Assembly (NCBI GenBank): GCA_964602655.1
Contig: CAZRSF010000004.1
Span: forward strand, 61,538 to 125,537
Length of the DNA stretch: 64,000 nucleotides
Origin: Moduliflexus sp964602655
GTDB taxonomy: Bacteria > Moduliflexota > Moduliflexia > Moduliflexales > Moduliflexaceae
Direction of reading: 5' to 3'
Made by a program: the position numbers and the translations under genes. Numbering within the stretch: position 1 is the stretch's first letter; the number at the start of each line of letters is the position of its first letter. The notes below the pieces were generated by a model. The model searched no databases. It saw only the letters and a list, made by a program, of their open reading frames with translations, and was not told the origin of the DNA. Shown in pieces: positions 17,989 to 26,367 of this stretch.

Positions 17989-20049
17989 ATGACGCAACCA
18001 CAGGCAGATCACATACGAAATATCGGAATCATCGCGCATATTGACGCCGGAAAAACGACGGTGACGGAGCGCATTCTGTATTATACCGGTATATCGCATA
18101 AAATCGGCGAAGTGGACGACGGCGCGGCGACGATGGATTGGATGGAGCAGGAGCAGGAACGCGGTATTACGATTACCTCCGCCGCCACGACATGCCAGTG
18201 GAAGGGGCATGTCATTCATCTGATCGATACGCCGGGGCATGTGGATTTCACGATTGAAGTCGAACGCTCGTTGCGTGTGCTGGACGGCGCGATTGTCGTG
18301 TTCTGCGGCGTGGCGGGCGTGCAGCCGCAGTCGGAAAAAGTCTGGCGGCAGGCCGACCATTATCATCTCCCTCGCATCGTGTTCATCAATAAATTAGACC
18401 GTGTCGGCGCGGATTTTTTCGGCGCCATCAGCAGCATTCACGACAAATTCCATGCCAACGCGATTCCTGTGCAAATTCCGATTGGGCGCGAGCAAGAATT
18501 CAGCGGCATCATAGACCTGATTCGTCAGAAGGCGCTCTATTGGAACGATGGGGTTGATGCGCCGCCAAGCGAAGCTGAGATTCCCGACAATTTGGCCGCA
18601 GACGCGCAGACGCATCGCGAACATCTGCTCGAAGCGCTGGCCGAATCCAACGACGCAGTGATGGAACGGTATCTGAATGACGGCGATGTCTCTGAGGAGC
18701 TCTTGATGAAGGCGCTACGCGCCGCAACCATCGCCGGGAAGATTTTTCCGGTACTCTGTGGCTCTGCCTTAAAAAATAAAGGGATTCAACCGTTGCTTGA
18801 CGCGGTGGCGCACTATGTTCCCGCGCCGACCGAAGCGCCGAAAATTACGGGAATTCATCCGAAGACCGGGCATGAACAATTGATTCATTGCTCGGAACAT
18901 GATCCGCTGTCGGCGTTGGTCTTCAAAATTATGACGCATGTTGATGGCCCGATGATTTATTATACGCGCATCTATTCGGGCGTGTTGGAAGCCGGGAGTT
19001 GGGTCTATAATCCGGGAACGCTGGATCGGCGGCAAACCGGAGCGCGCGAGCGCGTGTTGAAAATCCTGCGCCTCCATGCCAATAAAGTCACGCAAATTGA
19101 CAACGCCTATCCTGGCGATATTGTCGGCTTGGTCGGGTTAAAAGAAACCGTGACCGGCAACACGCTGTGCGCGGAACATCATCCGTTGATTTTAGAGACG
19201 ATTTCGATCCCCGAATCGGTCATTTTCGTGGCAATCGAACCCCGTTCTCAGACCGAACAGAAATCCCTCGACGAGGCATTGCAGCAACTCATGAAAGAAG
19301 ACCCGACCTTTCATGTCAAAAAAGCGGAAGATACGGGGCAGACGATTATTGCCGGGATGGGAGAACTGCATCTCGACGTGATTGTCGAACGCCTGCAACG
19401 GGAAAAACATGTGCAGGCGCGGATCGGCAAGCCGCAGGTCGCCCTGAAAGAAACAATCACGACGACCGTCGAATCTGAAGGGATCTTCGACCGGCAAACC
19501 GGCGGACGCGAGCATTATGCGCATGTCTGGCTGCGCATCGAGCCGAACGAACGGAACGGCGGTTTCGCGTTTACATCTACCGTCCGCGAGCAGACGATCC
19601 CGAAACATGATGTGGCCGTGATTCGACAGGCGTTGCAAGATACGATGGGGAGCGGCGTCCTGGCTGGATATCCGATAGTGGACGTGAAAGTCACGCTGTT
19701 CGACGGGACATATCACGAACAGCGCTCGTCTGACATGGCGTTTGCCGTCGCAGCGACGAAAGCGTTCAATGACGGCTGCCGCCAGGCGAAGCCGATTCTG
19801 TTGGAGCCGATTATGAATGTCGAGGTCACGACACCCAAACAGCATACCGGCGATATTATCGCAGATTTGAATTCCCGACACGGGAAAATTTTTCATATAG
19901 ACACGAAAGACGATGTGGATATGATCCGCGCCTACATGCCGTTGTCAACCATGTTTGGCTATACCACCGATTTACGGTCGCTCAGTCAGGGACGCGCGGC
20001 GTTTTCGATGGAATTATCACATTACGGCGAACGGATCGAACGAACATAA
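17989..20049 (+). CDS. Translation elongation factor G (probable second paralogue)
   Basis: 686 residues. The GTPase motifs are complete: AHIDAGKTTVTERI (G1), QERGITITSAATT (G2), IDTPGHVDFT (G3), INKLDRVGADF (G4) and the later GSALKNKGIQ (G5). Domains II to V follow, with GMGELHLDVIVERL from domain III and a complete C-terminus. EF-G moves tRNA and mRNA through the ribosome and helps recycle it. It is not beside rpsL/rpsG/tuf, and DGAATMDWMEQEQERGIT plus TCQW are features I associate with stand-alone EF-G variants, so this may be a paralogue (EF-G2 type) rather than the main copy. A neighbouring hydrolase is 11 bases upstream. Confidence 0.93.
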   Translation: MTQPQADHIRNIGIIAHIDAGKTTVTERILYYTGISHKIGEVDDGAATMDWMEQEQERGITITSAATTCQWKGHVIHLIDTPGHVDFTIEVERSLRVLDGAIVVFCGVAGVQPQSEKVWRQADHYHLPRIVFINKLDRVGADFFGAISSIHDKFHANAIPVQIPIGREQEFSGIIDLIRQKALYWNDGVDAPPSEAEIPDNLAADAQTHREHLLEALAESNDAVMERYLNDGDVSEELLMKALRAATIAGKIFPVLCGSALKNKGIQPLLDAVAHYVPAPTEAPKITGIHPKTGHEQLIHCSEHDPLSALVFKIMTHVDGPMIYYTRIYSGVLEAGSWVYNPGTLDRRQTGARERVLKILRLHANKVTQIDNAYPGDIVGLVGLKETVTGNTLCAEHHPLILETISIPESVIFVAIEPRSQTEQKSLDEALQQLMKEDPTFHVKKAEDTGQTIIAGMGELHLDVIVERLQREKHVQARIGKPQVALKETITTTVESEGIFDRQTGGREHYAHVWLRIEPNERNGGFAFTSTVREQTIPKHDVAVIRQALQDTMGSGVLAGYPIVDVKVTLFDGTYHEQRSSDMAFAVAATKAFNDGCRQAKPILLEPIMNVEVTTPKQHTGDIIADLNSRHGKIFHIDTKDDVDMIRAYMPLSTMFGYTTDLRSLSQGRAAFSMELSHYGERIERT

Positions 20050-20111
20050 TAACCTGAAGTCAGTCTGTGGTTGTCCATGCCGCAAGCTGCTCAAAACACG
20101 ATAGATTTCTT

Positions 20112-21950
20112 ATGAGCAAACACAATCAATCATTCGGAACATGTGGGTTTTTCTCAATGATCTCGATGCTTTTCTTCGGCGCGATTTTCGGCGGAATCGG
20201 TCTTATCGCGGCGCATCTGCTGATGAGGCATCTTGAGAGTTATTATTTGATCTTGATTCCTGCCATCGCGTTAGGTGTTCTCCTCGGATTGGGCTTGAAT
20301 TTCGGCGCGAAAATCGGGCGATGTTCGCGCTTCGGCCTTCTGACGTTTTTGTTCGTCCTCTTGTTTTCGCTGCTGGTTTATGCGAAGTTGTTGTTTTTCA
20401 ATAACTATCATGACACGTATGCGAAAGATGCCGCTCTCGGCGAAGAACTGTTGCTGTTGGCGGTAGATTCCTGGAATACGCTGGACGCCGTGCCGTATTT
20501 GTCGGATTATGTTGCTCCGCTCACCGATCAGCAGGCCAAAGGCGCTGTCGCGAACATTCCGGTCATTTCTTCGCTTCTTGCGCCGGCAGAGCAAACGCCG
20601 GATGCATCGAACCCAACAGATCAGGCTGCGCCAGCGCCGTCCCCCGACACGTCCGCGCCTTCTGAATCGCCCTCGCCTCGCGAGCATATCGGACGGCAGT
20701 TGCTCACCTTTTTCACTACATTTCCGCAACGCGCTGTCGCCGAAGAACCTGTGTTAATCGGCACATTGTTTCACTGGTCGTTTTTCGAGCCGGTGCGCCC
20801 ATCCCTTGAGCGGATCGGCATCACCAAATGGGAAGGCGATGCGGCTGACGGACGCTTGCTGTTCGACGAACGCGCGGTGAAACCCTGGATGGCCTGGACG
20901 GCAGAATGGCTGTTGGTCTGGCTGATTGCGGTGTTGATGACGCGGAGTGGAACGAACAAAGCGTATGACCGTTTTCAAAAACGCATAGAAAAGAAAGGCA
21001 GCGGAAAAACGCAAGGCGGTTTGCAGATGAAATCGGCTGCCGCCGTGACACGCGAGGAAGAAAAGCCTCTCGCGAAATCGAAAAAAGACAAAAAAGAAAA
21101 ATCCGGAGGATTCTCTCTGTTCGGCGGAAAGAAGAAGGCGAAAAGCGTGGAAGAAGGCGCAGAGGAAACAGAACAATCTGTTGGTGCGGACGAGGAGAGC
21201 AACAAATCCAAGAAGAAAAAGGGCGGCGGATTCTTCGGCCTGAAAAAGAAGAAAACCGAAGAGATTGAAGACGCCTCGTCTTCGCCTTCAGACAGCGACG
21301 AGTTGACATTTTCCGAAGAGGTTCCGCAGCAAGAGTCATTGTACGCCATGATTCTGCACCAATACGACCCCAAGCGTCAGGAAGACCTTGTGCGGCTGCT
21401 CCAACAAGTCGGACAGGTGTCGGAAGAGAGCGCCAGAAAGCTGCTCAAAACGCCGTCATTGGTCAAACGCGATGTCAATACGCAACAGGCGAATATCGCG
21501 ATCCAGAAATTTCAACAAGTTCAGGCGCAGGTCAAGCTGATTACGATGGATCAGTTGACGCAGCTTCAGAGCAAACAGCGACCGACCGCGCAACCGACAC
21601 CGCCGCCGCTTCCAACCGAAAAATCAGTCAAAGCGCCCGCGCCGCAGCCTCAGAAGGCGGCGTCTGCTCCGCCGCTTCCCTCATTGCCAGAGCAGCCCGG
21701 CGAAAAGTATGCCTTAGTGTTGCGTAAATTCGATCAGGCGCAGCGTAAGCAGGTTGTCGAACTGCTTGCGTCTCTGAGCGGAACGCCGGTGGCGCAGCTT
21801 CAGCAGAGTTTGAAAACGCCTGCGCTTGTCTTACGCGACGCGTCGCGGGATGAAGTGATGATGATTGCCCAGCAATTTCAAAAAATTCAGGCCGAGGTCA
21901 AGATGCTGACAATGGCCGAACTGCAAAAGCTGACGAACAAAACCGGGTAA
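20112..21950 (+). CDS. Membrane protein with Lys-rich linker and two L7/L12-like C-terminal repeats
   Basis: 612 residues from ATG 20112; a GTG at 20067 is possible. The N-terminal 95 residues hold about three membrane helices (FFGAIFGGIGLIAAHLL, YLILIPAIALGVLLGLGL, FGLLTFLFVLLFSLLVY). A Pro/Ser-rich loop and another helix (AEWLLVWLIAVLM) follow, then a highly charged Lys/Glu stretch (about 290-400). Two copies of a 75-residue domain end the protein: YAMILHQYDPKRQEDLVRLL and YALVLRKFDQAQRKQVVELL, each continuing through LLKTPSLVKRD or SLKTPALVLRD to QVKLITM or EVKMLTM. The beta-alpha-alpha-beta-alpha-beta order and hydrophobic spacing resemble the C-terminal domain of ribosomal protein L7/L12. 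Function unknown. Confidence 0.7.
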   Translation: MSKHNQSFGTCGFFSMISMLFFGAIFGGIGLIAAHLLMRHLESYYLILIPAIALGVLLGLGLNFGAKIGRCSRFGLLTFLFVLLFSLLVYAKLLFFNNYHDTYAKDAALGEELLLLAVDSWNTLDAVPYLSDYVAPLTDQQAKGAVANIPVISSLLAPAEQTPDASNPTDQAAPAPSPDTSAPSESPSPREHIGRQLLTFFTTFPQRAVAEEPVLIGTLFHWSFFEPVRPSLERIGITKWEGDAADGRLLFDERAVKPWMAWTAEWLLVWLIAVLMTRSGTNKAYDRFQKRIEKKGSGKTQGGLQMKSAAAVTREEEKPLAKSKKDKKEKSGGFSLFGGKKKAKSVEEGAEETEQSVGADEESNKSKKKKGGGFFGLKKKKTEEIEDASSSPSDSDELTFSEEVPQQESLYAMILHQYDPKRQEDLVRLLQQVGQVSEESARKLLKTPSLVKRDVNTQQANIAIQKFQQVQAQVKLITMDQLTQLQSKQRPTAQPTPPPLPTEKSVKAPAPQPQKAASAPPLPSLPEQPGEKYALVLRKFDQAQRKQVVELLASLSGTPVAQLQQSLKTPALVLRDASRDEVMMIAQQFQKIQAEVKMLTMAELQKLTNKTG

Positions 21951-21957
21951 CGCGCAG

Positions 21958-22320
21958 ATGTTGCGCAATGCGTTTTCTCGACGGCAGCAGCAAGCGCTTG
22001 CCGCCTGCATCCTCCTCTATGTTGCGTGGCTTTGCGCAGCGGTGGCGACAGAAAATCGGCGTATTGTCGAGTCGTCGCCGCTTCGCCGAAGCGACCCTCC
22101 CGATATGGCGTTCTATCTTGACGCGCCCATCAATATCAACCGCGCTGATGCGCTGGAACTCCAATTACTTCCGAGCATCGGCCCGGTGCTCGCCGACCGG
22201 ATTCTCGCACATCGTCGGGAACAGGGATATTTCGCCTCGCCCGATGATCTTGATGCCGTCAAAGGCATCGGCCCCAAAACTATCCAGAAAATCCGACATT
22301 ATCTTATATTTTCAGAATAA
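21958..22320 (+). CDS. comEA: ComEA-like helix-hairpin-helix DNA-binding protein
   Basis: 120 residues. One N-terminal membrane anchor (LAACILLYVAWLCAAVA) is followed by a ComEA-type double helix-hairpin-helix: ININRADALELQLLPSIGPV with LADRILAHRREQGYFASPDDL, then VKGIGPKTIQKIRHYL. ComEA binds incoming double-stranded DNA at the membrane during natural transformation, and similar small HhH proteins are common in bacteria. ComEC lies 2.4 kb downstream on the same strand, which supports the role. The restriction-modification pair between the two genes looks like an insertion in a comEA-comEC unit. The gene starts 7 bases after the preceding stop. Confidence 0.85.
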   Translation: MLRNAFSRRQQQALAACILLYVAWLCAAVATENRRIVESSPLRRSDPPDMAFYLDAPININRADALELQLLPSIGPVLADRILAHRREQGYFASPDDLDAVKGIGPKTIQKIRHYLIFSE

Positions 22321-22360
22321 AATGTCCTTTTTATAAAGGAAAATCGGTAGAAATCATTTC

Positions 22361-23773
22361 ATGATAACAACATCTTCAGAAGAATATCTCACGCAGATTA
22401 TTGCGCTCGATGACGCCTTAGAACATCATTATCAACCGCTGATTGTCAAAGAACGCGCCCTGACAAGACAAATAGTCAGTTTTCAGGCCAACAAAGAGAA
22501 ACCATTTTATCGGTGGTATAAATACAAAGAAGCATTTTCCGCTGAACTTGTCGCCTATTTGCTGAGAACCTACCGCGTTGCCAAAGGCGCTCTTCTCGAC
22601 CCATTCGCAGGCGTCGGCACGACATTGTTTACGGCAAGTCAACTTGGTTACGCCACTCACGGTATCGAATTGCTGCCAATCGGCCAATATGTGATGTCCG
22701 CTCGCCAATTCTTATCATCGCATTCGCCTTGTCATGCGGAATTAGCTCTGTTGAAGCGATGGCGAGACGAAAAACCCTGGCAGCAGATGCAAGAAAGAAA
22801 ACCCTTATGCGAATTTCGCATTACAAAGGGAGCGTATCCGCCGGAAACGCGCACACAGATCGAACAATATCTGGCAGCCGTAGAACAGACTTCTGATGCA
22901 GAACGTTGTCTGCTTGTATTCGCATTGTTGTGCATCTTGGAGTCAGTGAGCTACACGAGAAAGGACGGACAATATCTGCGTTGGGATACGCGCTCAGGAA
23001 GAAATGTCGGCAAAAAACCTTTTGATAAAGGGAGAGTATGGTCTTTCGAAGAGGCGCTTGTCGCAAAACTCCGCGAAATGATCACGGATATTGAAAATAA
23101 CGACGATACCTATACGTTATTCAGGCCATCCGACCAACATGGCGAAGTCCGCATCTTGAATGGGTCATGTCTGACGACTCTCCCGAAGCTGCCGTCAGCG
23201 ACCTATACTGCGATTCTGACATCTCCCCCGTATTGCAACCGTTATGACTATACTAGAACATACGCGTTAGAACTCGCCTTATTAGGGGTTTCCGAAGAAG
23301 AACTTGTCCGATTGCGGCAGACCATGTTAAGCTGCACGGTTGAAAATCGGGAAAAGGATTTATTGGCGATGCAGCCTGCCTGGAAGGATGCCATCAATAT
23401 CACTGACCAGCAAATGCTTCTTCAGGAGATTTTACGTTATCTCGAATATCAACGACAGCAGAAACAATTGAATAACTCGGGCATTTTCAGAATGGTCAAA
23501 GGATATTTTTATGAAATGGCGTGCGTGATTGCGGAATGTTCCAGGGTTCTCAGACCGGACGGGTTGATGTTGATGGTGAATGATAATGTTCGATATGCCG
23601 GGGCCAGTATTTCGGTGGATTTGATTCTTTCGAATATTGCGGAAGGGTTGGGATTTATGGTGGAACATATTCTCGTCTTACCTCAGGAAAAAGGCAATAG
23701 CAGCCAGCAAATGGGCGATTATGGCAGAACATCGCTGCGAAAATGCGTGTATGTCTGGAGGAAAAACCAGTGA
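22361..23773 (+). CDS. DNA methyltransferase of a type II restriction-modification system
   Basis: 470 residues. Motif I-like LLDPFAGVGTTLFTASQLGY (SAM binding) comes first and the catalytic motif IV AILTSPPYCNRYDYTRTY comes later, an order seen in beta-class amino-methyltransferases. TSPPY indicates exocyclic amino methylation, probably N4-cytosine given the SPPY form. The C-terminal part DGLMLMVNDNVRYAGASI closes the methylase fold. It overlaps the next gene, an AvaI/BsoBI-type endonuclease, by 4 nt, so the pair should share a CYCGRG-like target. Codon use is plainer and more A+T-rich than in the com genes on either side, consistent with transfer. Confidence 0.9.
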   Translation: MITTSSEEYLTQIIALDDALEHHYQPLIVKERALTRQIVSFQANKEKPFYRWYKYKEAFSAELVAYLLRTYRVAKGALLDPFAGVGTTLFTASQLGYATHGIELLPIGQYVMSARQFLSSHSPCHAELALLKRWRDEKPWQQMQERKPLCEFRITKGAYPPETRTQIEQYLAAVEQTSDAERCLLVFALLCILESVSYTRKDGQYLRWDTRSGRNVGKKPFDKGRVWSFEEALVAKLREMITDIENNDDTYTLFRPSDQHGEVRILNGSCLTTLPKLPSATYTAILTSPPYCNRYDYTRTYALELALLGVSEEELVRLRQTMLSCTVENREKDLLAMQPAWKDAINITDQQMLLQEILRYLEYQRQQKQLNNSGIFRMVKGYFYEMACVIAECSRVLRPDGLMLMVNDNVRYAGASISVDLILSNIAEGLGFMVEHILVLPQEKGNSSQQMGDYGRTSLRKCVYVWRKNQ

Positions 23774-24738
23774 AATCGTCGTTTTCTTATCACAATCATT
23801 TAGGCTCAAGCGAAGAACTCGTCACATCATATCAGGCCATCCGCGCCGGTTTTGTCTCGCTGGCGTTAGAAAAAAATAGAAAGGCCACGCCATTCGTGAT
23901 GGAAGCGCGAGCCTTGAAAATTGCCGTATCCGCCATAAAACATCCACGCGATCTTTTGAAAATAGATACAATTCGCGCCTCATTATTGACGGCTGCCGGA
24001 ATTTCGGAGAAAGCGGCGAAATTTCTGACAGAAGAGGATGGAAATCAGGCGATACAGGGCTTGATCGAACAGTTTTTAGAACCGGCAGGCAAAGAGTTTG
24101 CGGAAGAATTGATCTATCGCTTTTTACTCACGAAAGGCGATACGCTCGGCGGAATTATGCGGAATCTTGGCGGAATGTTTGGAGAACGCACATTAACGCG
24201 AGCGTTGATTTCGACGTTATCGCTTGCAGGTACGCCGTATTCATGGCTGCACTCCAAAACGCTGCGTTGGATTCCGATGTCTGTCGACGACAGCGACATC
24301 GAGATGCAATTGCGCGCATTAAGCTGGGAACAGCGCGGAAAACCGAGAACACTCATCTACAATCTTAAAGTGCCATTGATCAAAAAGAACGTGGATTTGT
24401 GCTTATTTCATGGAACACCAGCAGAATTCGGACGCCGTCATACCTCCGTGCATAACGTTCCGGCAAACTACGTGGCATTAGGCGAATTGAAAAGCGGCAT
24501 AGACCCCGCCGGAGCAGACGAACATTGGAAAACGGCGAATTCTGCATTGGAACGGATACGAACAGCCTTTGCAAAACATTCGCTGCAACCGCACACATTT
24601 TTTGTCGGCGCTGCAATTGCGAACCAGATGGCGGCGGAAATTTTTCAACAATTAGAAGAGCAGCGCATGACGAATGCCGCCAATTTGACCGATGAAAAGC
24701 AACTCTTTTCGCTCTGCTCGTGGCTGATCGATCTTTAG
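23770..24738 (+). CDS. AvaI/BsoBI-family type II restriction endonuclease
   Basis: 322 residues from the GTG at 23770, preceded at 8 nt by GGAGG (23757-23761); this length is close to that of BsoBI. From memory of the family, the blocks YQAIRAGFVSLALEKNRKAT and IEQFLEPAGKEFAEELIYRF are diagnostic for AvaI/BsoBI enzymes, which cut C^YCGRG. NVDLCLFHGTPAEF and NYVALGELKSGIDPAGADEH supply the Asp and the Glu-x-Lys of the PD-(D/E)xK active site, so the enzyme looks intact. The GTG overlaps the methylase stop (4 nt), coupling translation. ComEC starts 3 bases after the stop. Confidence 0.93.
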   Translation: MKSSFSYHNHLGSSEELVTSYQAIRAGFVSLALEKNRKATPFVMEARALKIAVSAIKHPRDLLKIDTIRASLLTAAGISEKAAKFLTEEDGNQAIQGLIEQFLEPAGKEFAEELIYRFLLTKGDTLGGIMRNLGGMFGERTLTRALISTLSLAGTPYSWLHSKTLRWIPMSVDDSDIEMQLRALSWEQRGKPRTLIYNLKVPLIKKNVDLCLFHGTPAEFGRRHTSVHNVPANYVALGELKSGIDPAGADEHWKTANSALERIRTAFAKHSLQPHTFFVGAAIANQMAAEIFQQLEEQRMTNAANLTDEKQLFSLCSWLIDL

Positions 24739-24741
24739 CGT

Positions 24742-26367
24742 ATGGCTCGTCCCCTCATTCCCGTTGTGCTGGCTCTGATTCTCGGTGTCTGGATCGAATC
24801 CTGGCGCAGCGCGGCATTTTCCTCGCTGTTTCCGTCGTCAGCATTGCCGGTGTTTGCGGCATACGCGCTGCTGCTGATTGGCGCGAGTTTCGCGCATCTC
24901 CGCCGTCGCGACCATGCGGCGACCGCTTGCCTCCTGTTGTTGGCCTTTCTGACCGGCATGACGCGCTACGCTGTTGTCATGCGCCTGCCTGCGCATCATC
25001 TCGCTCGATTGGTGGATGATGAAATTGTCACAATCGAGGGCTTTTTGTATCAACCGCCGGAAATGATCGGCTATAATCGGCGGCTGTATGTCGAAACCAC
25101 AATTGTGGAAAAAGACGGGCAACGTTACGTCGCGACTGGCCGCGCGCGCATCACCTTGACCGACGAATCGCTGCCCAACACGGGGCGAAAACGCCTGACG
25201 TATGGCGACATGCTCCGGGCGCGGCTGCGGCTCGCTCCGCCTCAGAATCGAGATGATGAGTTCGATTATCGGGAGTTCATGCAGCGGCGCGGCATTTATC
25301 GCGTCGGTTCGCTGCGGAGTGATCGCAACCTTCTGATGTTGCCTCAGAAAAGCGGGAATCCGGTCATCAGTCACCTGTATCGTTTTCAGTCCAAAATGAT
25401 CGCGTTTCTGAACGCATTTCCACAAAAAACAGCGCAAGAACCGCCGCCGCTCGATTCTCCGCGCTATGCGATTCAGGTCATTCAAGCCATGACCATCGGC
25501 ACAGGCTATGTGCTGCATCCGGACATTCGCGCTACGTTCCGCAATTCCGGGATGTATCACATTTTAGTGATTTCCGGGATTCACTTCGCGATTTTAGCCG
25601 GGGTGTTTCATCTGCTGTTCAATCTGTTCGGCATTCCCTGGCAAGCTCGCAACGTGATTTTAACCATCGTGTTTTTCTTCTATGCGGGCATTACCGGTTT
25701 TCAATATCCGGTGATGCGGTCGGTCTGCATGGCGCTGATTTTTTATGCGTCGTTCACCTGCAATCGGCTGTCGGATTCGCTGTATAGCCTGTGGTTTACG
25801 GTGGGATTGTTCGTGATCATCGATCCGAATGCGCTCTTCGATGTCAGCCTGCAATTGACGGTCGCTGCCACAGGCGGCATTTTGCTGGTGTTTCGCTGGC
25901 TGAACGCGCGCGCATGGTTTCAACGGCTCAAAAACGCTCCGAAATTCTTCCAGGCGGTGGCAATGAGCGTACTCAGTTCAGTGGCCGCGATGCTTGGCGT
26001 CACGCCGTTGATGATGTATTATTTCCAGCAGGCGAACGCCTTTTCGCTGATTTCTACGCCGTTGTCGCTGCCGCTCGTGACGGTCATGCTGCCGCTCAGT
26101 ATGCTGGTCTGTTTCGGCGCGCTGCTGCCGAAGGCGGTCTGGCCGTTCCTGAAACAGCTGCTCTGGCTGGATGTCTGGCTGTCGCGCCTGCTCATCAAAT
26201 TCAGCGACCTGTTTCCTGCCATAGATTTTTCGGTCGAACGCCCGTACTGGATTGCGCTGCCGCTGTATTACACGTTGTTCTATCTGTTGTTTGCAGGAGA
26301 CTTGAAAAAGCTCTGTCAGAAGTCGAAGACGAGCGCGAGATTATCGCTGGGCGACGCGCAAAAATGA
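24742..26367 (+). CDS. comEC: ComEC/Rec2-type DNA-uptake channel without the metallo-beta-lactamase domain
   Basis: 541 residues. The N-terminus has membrane helices and a beta-rich DUF4131-type outer domain (DDEIVTIEGFLYQPPEMIGY, RARITLTDES, YGDMLRARLRL). The competence core follows, with FRNSGMYHILVISGIHFAIL, a signature of ComEC, and YAGITGFQYPVMRSVCMALI. ComEC conducts single-stranded DNA across the inner membrane. Many ComEC proteins carry a C-terminal nuclease-like metallo-beta-lactamase domain; here the frame ends soon after the last helices, so that part is absent or encoded elsewhere. The stop lies 27 bases inside the convergent gene on the minus strand. Confidence 0.92.
   Translation: MARPLIPVVLALILGVWIESWRSAAFSSLFPSSALPVFAAYALLLIGASFAHLRRRDHAATACLLLLAFLTGMTRYAVVMRLPAHHLARLVDDEIVTIEGFLYQPPEMIGYNRRLYVETTIVEKDGQRYVATGRARITLTDESLPNTGRKRLTYGDMLRARLRLAPPQNRDDEFDYREFMQRRGIYRVGSLRSDRNLLMLPQKSGNPVISHLYRFQSKMIAFLNAFPQKTAQEPPPLDSPRYAIQVIQAMTIGTGYVLHPDIRATFRNSGMYHILVISGIHFAILAGVFHLLFNLFGIPWQARNVILTIVFFFYAGITGFQYPVMRSVCMALIFYASFTCNRLSDSLYSLWFTVGLFVIIDPNALFDVSLQLTVAATGGILLVFRWLNARAWFQRLKNAPKFFQAVAMSVLSSVAAMLGVTPLMMYYFQQANAFSLISTPLSLPLVTVMLPLSMLVCFGALLPKAVWPFLKQLLWLDVWLSRLLIKFSDLFPAIDFSVERPYWIALPLYYTLFYLLFAGDLKKLCQKSKTSARLSLGDAQK

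Noticed and set aside
18394..19896. Antisense open frames within EF-G
   Set aside because: They are shadows of the conserved EF-G frame and have no family motifs.
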